50,265 nucleotides of DNA. It comes from Bacteroidales bacterium. GTDB lineage: Bacteria > Bacteroidota > Bacteroidia > Bacteroidales > ML635J-15. The notes beneath the pieces were generated by a model. That model had not been told where the DNA came from. It ran no database searches and saw only the letters and a list, made by a program, of their open reading frames with translations. This document shows, in pieces, positions 45,525 to 50,265 of the stretch; the stretch's first letter is position 1; each line of letters opens with the position of its first letter. The translations under genes and the position numbers were made by a program. The DNA lies in NCBI GenBank assembly GCA_028702535.1, contig JAQVOR010000005.1, forward strand, positions 1 through 50,265, in the 5' to 3' direction.

Positions 45525-46070
45525 CTATTTTGCGTGGTGATGTTCACCATCGCAATCGTGTTTGTGTGGTCCTTTACCATCTTGTTTGTGTTTGTGTTCG
45601 CCTTCACCAGAACAGCACTCAGTAATAACGCTTACTTGAATATAGTAGTTAAGCTCCACATCGTGATGCACCTCAATCTCTTCATTTTGTTCAGCTTTAA
45701 CACCAATAAGTTTCCCTTTAATAACTACTTGTTTCCCTTCTAAAGCTTTGTCAAATTTTTCGATTCCTTCTCCAGCTTTACCAATAATTAGTACATCTTC
45801 ATTTTCAAGAGAATTTACAAAAATATTTTTACCTGAATGATCGCAAATATGAGTACAAATACCATGTACTATAACTTCTTGGTCAACTTTTTCTTCGAGA
45901 TTTTCCATTAAAACATCAACAGTAATTGCATCTTTACGACAAAGATGTTCTGTTTGTTCTGTTTGCTCGAGATTGTCGTTGTCTTCTGTTACTTCTTTTT
46001 TTGTCTGCTCTGCATTATTGCACGCAAAAAATATCATTGCTGGCAATATTAAATACATTAGTCTTTTCAT
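45525..46070 (-). CDS. Lipoprotein with OB-fold and Cys/His-rich metal-binding tail
   Basis: I do not recognise a named family. The protein has 181 residues, a lipoprotein signal with a lipobox-like FFAC (Cys17), an acidic linker, then an OB-fold-like stretch (EEKVDQEVIVHGICTHICDH, later VVIKGKLIGV). The chain holds Cys44, 72, 76, 152, 153 and 173, and the last 30 residues are crowded with His (GEHKHKQDGKGPHKHDCDGE, then HHHAK). Such a pattern predicts binding of copper, zinc or another soft metal at the envelope. It is the last gene of the pyrB-pyrI-serpin unit, 47 bases after the small secreted gene. The metal and function are not established. Confidence 0.7.
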   Translation of the reverse strand: MKRLMYLILPAMIFFACNNAEQTKKEVTEDNDNLEQTEQTEHLCRKDAITVDVLMENLEEKVDQEVIVHGICTHICDHSGKNIFVNSLENEDVLIIGKAGEGIEKFDKALEGKQVVIKGKLIGVKAEQNEEIEVHHDVELNYYIQVSVITECCSGEGEHKHKQDGKGPHKHDCDGEHHHAK

Positions 46071-46117
46071 AATTTCAATTTAAGTTTAATTTAAGTTTAT
46101 ATTACATTTACCTGTTA

Positions 46118-46525
46118 CTACAATTTTTCAATTTTTTCGACTGCAAATTTAGTAAAAATCCATTCGGCATTATCTGATTCAAAAATATTTTTATCATTAG
46201 ATTTTATTTCGAAAACCATACCGTGCATTTTACCTGTTTTTGCTGATTTTTCTGGTATTTCAATTTCGATGTTTCCACTCTGATATTTTTTAGTAAAATC
46301 TATTTGATACTCAACTTCAAAACTTAGTTTGATGTCGTATTTATTGGTGTTTTTAAATTTGAACCGCAATTGTGCAGGACTCGATTTGTCGAACATCTTT
46401 TCATTTACGACTTTATATTTTATTTCAACTCCATCAATAGGCTCTAACGAATTTTTGTACCCAAATTGAGCATTAGCAGCAATTGAAGTTATAATTAAAA
46501 CTAGTATTAAAAAATATTTTTTCAT
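46118..46525 (-). CDS. Small secreted protein of unknown function
   Basis: A protein of 135 residues with a signal peptide (about 1-19, ending NAQ). The remainder is strand-rich with the pattern QLRFKFKNTNKYDIKLSFEVE, which looks like an immunoglobulin-like fold. I know of no family. It lies 16 bases after the serpin stop and 47 before the lipoprotein, in the same unit. Confidence 0.65.
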   Translation of the reverse strand: MKKYFLILVLIITSIAANAQFGYKNSLEPIDGVEIKYKVVNEKMFDKSSPAQLRFKFKNTNKYDIKLSFEVEYQIDFTKKYQSGNIEIEIPEKSAKTGKMHGMVFEIKSNDKNIFESDNAEWIFTKFAVEKIEKL

Positions 46526-46541
46526 GTTTCAAAATTTAATG

Positions 46542-47717
46542 TTATGGATTCATAAATTTACCGATAAACAAGATTGAATTTTTATAATTTTCCTTAATGA
46601 TAAACACAAAAGGACGATTTAAGTTAACGTAGGTAACTTGCGGTGCAGATTTTTCTCTAACTACAACCGCAGTAGCAGCAGCCGCTTCAGTTCCTTTTTC
46701 ATCTATTTCGATAAATGACTGGTGAATAACATCATCTATCATAAGGTCGCTTCTCCCTGTCATGTTTTTAAAATTAGCACTTGTTGTAAATGCGGTTTCC
46801 ATACCTAAACTAATAAGTGTCTTTTTTAGTTCATATTTTGCTTCAATTTTAAATTTAGGTATGAGCAAGTCAACTTTTGTTTCAGTTAAAGAATTACACA
46901 ATTCATCGAATTGATTATAATTTAAGTTTTGAATAAAATCGTCGATTTGACATGTGTCGCAAGGCAGTAGAATAAACAAAGAGGCAAGATTATCTTTATA
47001 TGGCAGCTCCAAAACTGTTACATCACCGTTAGAGTGTAACTTAAAGTTTTCGCGTAAGTGCATAAATGATGCAATGTACTGTCGGTTAGGGTGTTGAAAT
47101 ACCATTTGGCGAGTTTTATTTTCAGGAAATTCGTATTCCCAGTCGGCTTTAAAATGGATAGCATTTAATAAAACAAGACGAGTCATTTTGTCAACTGCAT
47201 TCTTTTTTAATAGCTCCTCAATTTTATTATTTGTGTTATCCATAACCCATTGGTTAATCTCATTTCGGGCTTGTTCTCTTTTTATATCATCCACAAAATC
47301 AGCCTGCTTGATAACAGCATTATAATCCTTTAACAAATTAAAGTATGATTCTAAAAAATTATATTTTTCTTGAGCAAATGCCGCATTAACTATTGTAAAG
47401 AAAGCGTCTTTGTTGTTACGGTAATGTATAAGTAAGTCAGTAAATTCTTTATGCGAATCCTCTTGAGAGCGTGTGAAGCCTAGTGTTTTACGCATTTCTT
47501 TGGCGGTTTTACCTTTTGCTCCGTCATAAGTCATTGATAATGCAGTTGAGATACTTATTGGACTAATAAAAACATTATTCGTGTCTGCAGCGGATATTTC
47601 AGAAAAAAGCTCAAAAGCAAACGTATTGTTGTTTTCCACGATATTTGTACTTTTTTGTGCGGTTATGTTTGTTATCATTAGCAAACAAATCGCAAATGAT
47701 GTTATTGTTTTTATCAT
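46542..47717 (-). CDS. Secreted serpin-family protease inhibitor
   Basis: A full-length serpin of 391 residues with a signal peptide (about 1-20). The signature FISPISISTALSMTYDGAKGKTAKEM and the C-terminal NRPFVFIIKENYKNSILFIGKF are clear. The reactive-loop hinge EKGTEAAAATA (340 onward) is small-residue rich, as required for inhibitory serpins. Counting from the P17 Glu, the scissile P1-P1' is Lys356-Ser357, which predicts inhibition of trypsin-like or Lys-specific proteases. Bacterial serpins are rare but occur in several Bacteroidetes and gut bacteria. It follows pyrI by 24 bases and was probably transcribed with it. Confidence 0.9.
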   Translation of the reverse strand: MIKTITSFAICLLMITNITAQKSTNIVENNNTFAFELFSEISAADTNNVFISPISISTALSMTYDGAKGKTAKEMRKTLGFTRSQEDSHKEFTDLLIHYRNNKDAFFTIVNAAFAQEKYNFLESYFNLLKDYNAVIKQADFVDDIKREQARNEINQWVMDNTNNKIEELLKKNAVDKMTRLVLLNAIHFKADWEYEFPENKTRQMVFQHPNRQYIASFMHLRENFKLHSNGDVTVLELPYKDNLASLFILLPCDTCQIDDFIQNLNYNQFDELCNSLTETKVDLLIPKFKIEAKYELKKTLISLGMETAFTTSANFKNMTGRSDLMIDDVIHQSFIEIDEKGTEAAAATAVVVREKSAPQVTYVNLNRPFVFIIKENYKNSILFIGKFMNP

Positions 47718-47741
47718 AATATTATTTTTAGTTAATAATAA

Positions 47742-48200
47742 CTATTTTATTATTTCGATATTGTTTTGACCCGTAACTTTTTCACAATAATAGCATTTTA
47801 AACCGATTTTTCCATCTTTTTTCACAACTTTAAAACTTGTTTCAACATCTTCGTGGTTTGTTATACACTTAGGATTAATACATTTCACAAACTTTTTAAT
47901 CTTTTCTGGTAAAACAACTTGTTTCTTTTCAACTACTTTAAAATCTTTAATTATGTTGATTACTGCATTGGGATCAATAAGTGCAATTTTATTAACATCA
48001 TCCATCGAAGGGAATTTGTCGGCAATTTTAATAATAGCTTTTTTGCCATATTTTTTGCTGTCTAGATTATTGCCTATAAATACTTCTGTCTCAATCTGTT
48101 CAATTCCTATTATAGATATGATTTTATATAAATTTTCTGCTTGAATATGGTCGATTACGGTTCCATTTTCAATTGCCTTTACTGTTAATTCGCTTTTCAT
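47742..48200 (-). CDS. pyrI: Aspartate carbamoyltransferase regulatory subunit
   Basis: PyrI, 152 residues. The nucleotide-binding allosteric domain is followed by a zinc domain with four cysteines at 107, 112, 136 and 139 (CINPKC and CYYC). It binds the pyrB catalytic trimers into a dodecamer that responds to ATP, CTP and UTP. It lies 27 bases downstream of pyrB and before the serpin gene. Confidence 0.95.
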   Translation of the reverse strand: MKSELTVKAIENGTVIDHIQAENLYKIISIIGIEQIETEVFIGNNLDSKKYGKKAIIKIADKFPSMDDVNKIALIDPNAVINIIKDFKVVEKKQVVLPEKIKKFVKCINPKCITNHEDVETSFKVVKKDGKIGLKCYYCEKVTGQNNIEIIK

Positions 48201-48227
48201 GATAATAAAATTAAAATATTATTGTAA

Positions 48228-49136
48228 TTATTTGAGCCCTAACATTGTTGCCATTATTGCCATTCGGGTATAGACACCGTTTTCTGCTTGGTCAAAATAG
48301 TATGCTTTTTCATTTTTATCTACATCAGTACTTATTTCGTTTACTCTTGGTAGTGGATGCATTATTTTGAGGTTTGATTTTGTATTATCTAACATTTTAT
48401 TTTTTAGAATATAAGCATTTTTCACTTTTTCGTAGTCCATTGGGTCTGAAAACCTTTCTTTTTGCACTCGAGTAACGTAAATAATGTCGGCATGGTTAAT
48501 GTTTTCGTTTAGATCATCGTGCTCATAATATTTTACTCCTAACTCTTCTAAATGATCTTTATATTCTGTGGGCATTCGTAAACTTGGTGGTGAAACGAAA
48601 TTAAAAACAGGGTTAAATTGTGCCATTGCCATAAGCAGAGAGTGTACCGTGCGTCCATATTTTAAATCTCCAACAAGAAAAAGATTTAGGTTTTCTAAAG
48701 TTCCTTGTGTCTTTCTTATCGAATAAAGGTCTAAAAGACATTGGGTGGGATGTTGATTTGAGCCATCTCCAGCATTGATAATTGGTTTATCAGAAACCTC
48801 GGAAGCGTGGCGTGCACTACCTTCTATTGGATGTCTCATAACTATTAAATCGGCGTAGCGGCTTACTGTTAGTATTGTGTCTTTTAGCGATTCTCCTTTA
48901 GATGTACTAGAGTTACTTGCCTCGCTAAAGCCAATTACTCGGCCACCTAGTTTTTGAACCGCAGTCTCAAAACTTAATCGTGTACGAGTCGAAGGTTCAA
49001 AAAACAATGAGGCAACAATATGATTCTCCAATAATTTTTGATTTGGGTTTTGTCGAAATTCCTCTGCCAAATTTAAAATGTTGAAGTAATCTTCTTTTGA
49101 AAAATCGTTAATGGAAATTAGACTTTTATTTTTCAT
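48228..49136 (-). CDS. pyrB: Aspartate carbamoyltransferase catalytic subunit
   Basis: PyrB, 302 residues from the ATG at 49134-49136. The carbamoyl-phosphate motif FFEPSTRTRLSFETA, the HPTQ motif in DGSNQHPTQCLLDL, and HPLPRVNEI are intact. It catalyses the first committed step of pyrimidine synthesis. A TTG at 49175 lies in the terminator of the upstream gene, so the ATG is preferred. The FKBP gene upstream is separated by a hairpin terminator. Confidence 0.96.
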   Translation of the reverse strand: MKNKSLISINDFSKEDYFNILNLAEEFRQNPNQKLLENHIVASLFFEPSTRTRLSFETAVQKLGGRVIGFSEASNSSTSKGESLKDTILTVSRYADLIVMRHPIEGSARHASEVSDKPIINAGDGSNQHPTQCLLDLYSIRKTQGTLENLNLFLVGDLKYGRTVHSLLMAMAQFNPVFNFVSPPSLRMPTEYKDHLEELGVKYYEHDDLNENINHADIIYVTRVQKERFSDPMDYEKVKNAYILKNKMLDNTKSNLKIMHPLPRVNEISTDVDKNEKAYYFDQAENGVYTRMAIMATMLGLK

Positions 49137-49178
49137 TTTAGTTTTTATTTTGATTACACTTTTGTTTTTTTTCAAAAA

Positions 49179-49204
49179 AAAACCGAAGTAAAAACTTCGG
49201 TTTT
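49179..49204 (-). terminator. Hairpin terminator between FKBP and pyrB
   Basis: An 11-bp perfect stem AAAACCGAAGT / ACTTCGGTTTT with a four-base loop (49190-49193), 6 bases after the FKBP stop on the minus strand and followed by a long T run. Confidence 0.8.
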
Positions 49205-49209
49205 AATAA

Positions 49210-49908
49210 TTATTTTTCAATGTCGAGTAATTCAACTTCAAAAATCAAAGTCTCAAAAGGACCAATTAACTGACCAGCTCCTCTTTCACCATAAGCTAAA
49301 TCGTAGGGAATGACAAACTTGAACTTAGAACCTACTGGCATTAGTTGTAGTCCCTCAGTCCAGCCTTTAATAACTCCGTTTAAAGGAAATGAGATTGGCT
49401 CTCCTCTTTCATACGAACTGTCAAACACTGTTCCATTGAGCAATGTTCCTTGATAATGAACTTTTACGGTAGAACTAGCAATGGGTTTTGCTCCATTACC
49501 CATTTCAATAACTTCGTACTGTAAACCACTAATGGTAGTTGTAACTTCAGGACGTTTACCGTTTTCTTTTAGAAAAGCCTCGCCTTCGGCAAGCTTACCT
49601 CCTGATTGTGCTTTTTGCATCTCTTCAAAAAATGATTGTACAATTTGATCGGTAGCTTCAATTGCTATTTTTGATTCTTTGGCAATTTGATCTTGAATAC
49701 CTGCAACTACCAATTCTATATTCATGGTAGTGTCTAAACCTTGTCTGATGAAATTTTCTGCAATTTGAACACCAATTGCATAACTGGCAGAGTCAGCTTG
49801 ACTTGTTAAATCAACTTTTTTACTTTCCACTTCTTTTTGAGATTTGCATGACCATAACATCAAAAGTGCTGCTATGGAAACTGTTAATAATAATACTGTT
49901 CTTTTCAT
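49210..49908 (-). CDS. FKBP-type peptidyl-prolyl isomerase lipoprotein (FkpA/Mip-like)
   Basis: An outer-membrane-associated isomerase of 232 residues. A lipobox ends at Cys21 (MLWSC). The N-terminal helical domain (about 35-115) forms the dimerisation region of FkpA/Mip, and the FKBP domain (about 120-232) shows VKVHYQGTLLNGTVFDSS, VIKGWTEGLQLMPVG and YGERGAGQLIGPFETLIFEVEL. It helps fold exported proteins. It has its own terminator at 49179-49204 and is probably a single-gene unit. Confidence 0.92.
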   Translation of the reverse strand: MKRTVLLLTVSIAALLMLWSCKSQKEVESKKVDLTSQADSASYAIGVQIAENFIRQGLDTTMNIELVVAGIQDQIAKESKIAIEATDQIVQSFFEEMQKAQSGGKLAEGEAFLKENGKRPEVTTTISGLQYEVIEMGNGAKPIASSTVKVHYQGTLLNGTVFDSSYERGEPISFPLNGVIKGWTEGLQLMPVGSKFKFVIPYDLAYGERGAGQLIGPFETLIFEVELLDIEK

Positions 49909-50265
49909 AATTTTATTTTTCTATCCAAATGCAAAATAAAGGTTTTTATTTATAAATACCAATTTTTTAGAAAATTATTATTAAAAAACTTATTAACGAT
50001 GCAAATATTATTAAATTAGTTAAATATATCAAATAATTGTTAATATCTTTATTGTTAATAAACTCTAATTCGATAGTTTTTCATCATGTAATTAACAAGT
50101 TATTAAAATATTTGCGAATTTATGTTGATAAACTGTTTGTGTCAAGTTTCACAAGGTTGTTTATGATAACTTGTATTAATTAGTGGTAAAGATAAAACTT
50201 TATTTTTAAACTGCAAAGGATTTTCTTTAAATAATTTCGGATTAATTTTAAACCATTTTTCAATA
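49909..50265. other. AT-rich non-coding end region
   Basis: 357 bases with no gene that I can support. There are DnaA-box-like near matches TGTTAATAA (50053-50061) and TGTTGATAA (50123-50131), one mismatch from the usual TTATNCACA on the other strand. Similar AT-rich tracts are common, so an origin is not claimed. Confidence 0.4.

Noticed and set aside
49909..50265. Possible replication origin from DnaA-box-like sequences
   Set aside because: Only two one-mismatch boxes in AT-rich DNA, no dnaA, dnaN or gidA neighbours in view; chance is sufficient.

Overview
The window is AT-rich chromosomal DNA from a member of the Bacteroidota, most likely a Bacteroidales-type lineage. The evidence is: a type IX secretion (T9SS) cargo protein with a type-B C-terminal sorting domain and a T9SS plug (DUF5103) protein; paired LepB genes next to WbqC and DapB; PEGA and GWxTD proteins; a linked pyrB-pyrI; an OPX/Wzc exopolysaccharide core; and repeated matches to the Bacteroidetes -7 promoter element TAnnTTTG. 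No tRNA, rRNA, integrase, transposase or CRISPR array was recognised.

Layout. 1-611: tail of a SurA-like PPIase and a cyclophilin. 612-2640: a decayed restriction-modification (RM) remnant on the minus strand, consisting of a frameshifted XRE controller, an intact C5 methylase and a truncated D12 adenine methylase, with no endonuclease. 2650-6790 (minus): dapB, lepB, a LepB paralogue that has lost both catalytic residues, and WbqC. 7222-8742: gpmI. 8773-13800: a 1675-residue T9SS adhesin-like protein. 14132-17896: a KamA-like radical SAM protein, the T9SS plug protein and an unknown secreted protein. 17897-18335: a possible small two-helix membrane protein and repeat debris. 18336-21559: lepA and a cyclic-2,3-diphosphoglycerate-synthase-like P-loop protein. 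21699-22354: an 8-bp tandem repeat field and a long palindrome. 22382-25850: HU, a DegT aminotransferase and a PEGA/beta-barrel protein. 25851-26377: a second repeat-rich gap. 26378-27073: a sirtuin.

27430-37293 is a plus-strand exopolysaccharide block: secreted C1 peptidase, AsnB-type amidotransferase, GT4 glycosyltransferase, OPX lipoprotein, Wzc-type co-polymerase/kinase, WecA/MraY-like initiating transferase and an MltD-like lytic transglycosylase, running on into uvrA. 40188-45454 (minus) is mtaB, suhB-like phosphatase, GWxTD protein, Ser/Thr kinase and LOG-family protein; GWxTD and kinase are coupled through a TAATG overlap. 45475-49204 is bounded by two hairpin terminators and holds pyrB, pyrI, a secreted serpin, a small secreted protein and a His/Cys-rich OB-fold lipoprotein. 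An FKBP lipoprotein and an AT-rich non-coding end close the window.

I see no complete, obviously new multi-gene system. The observations most worth a second look are the pair of palindromic elements whose outer stems co-vary (22294-22354 and 26075-26119), the catalytically dead LepB paralogue beside the active one, the GWxTD-kinase pair, the pyrBI-linked serpin and metal-binding lipoprotein, the 8-bp/42-nt repeat field, and a small membrane ORF that has no ordinary start codon.
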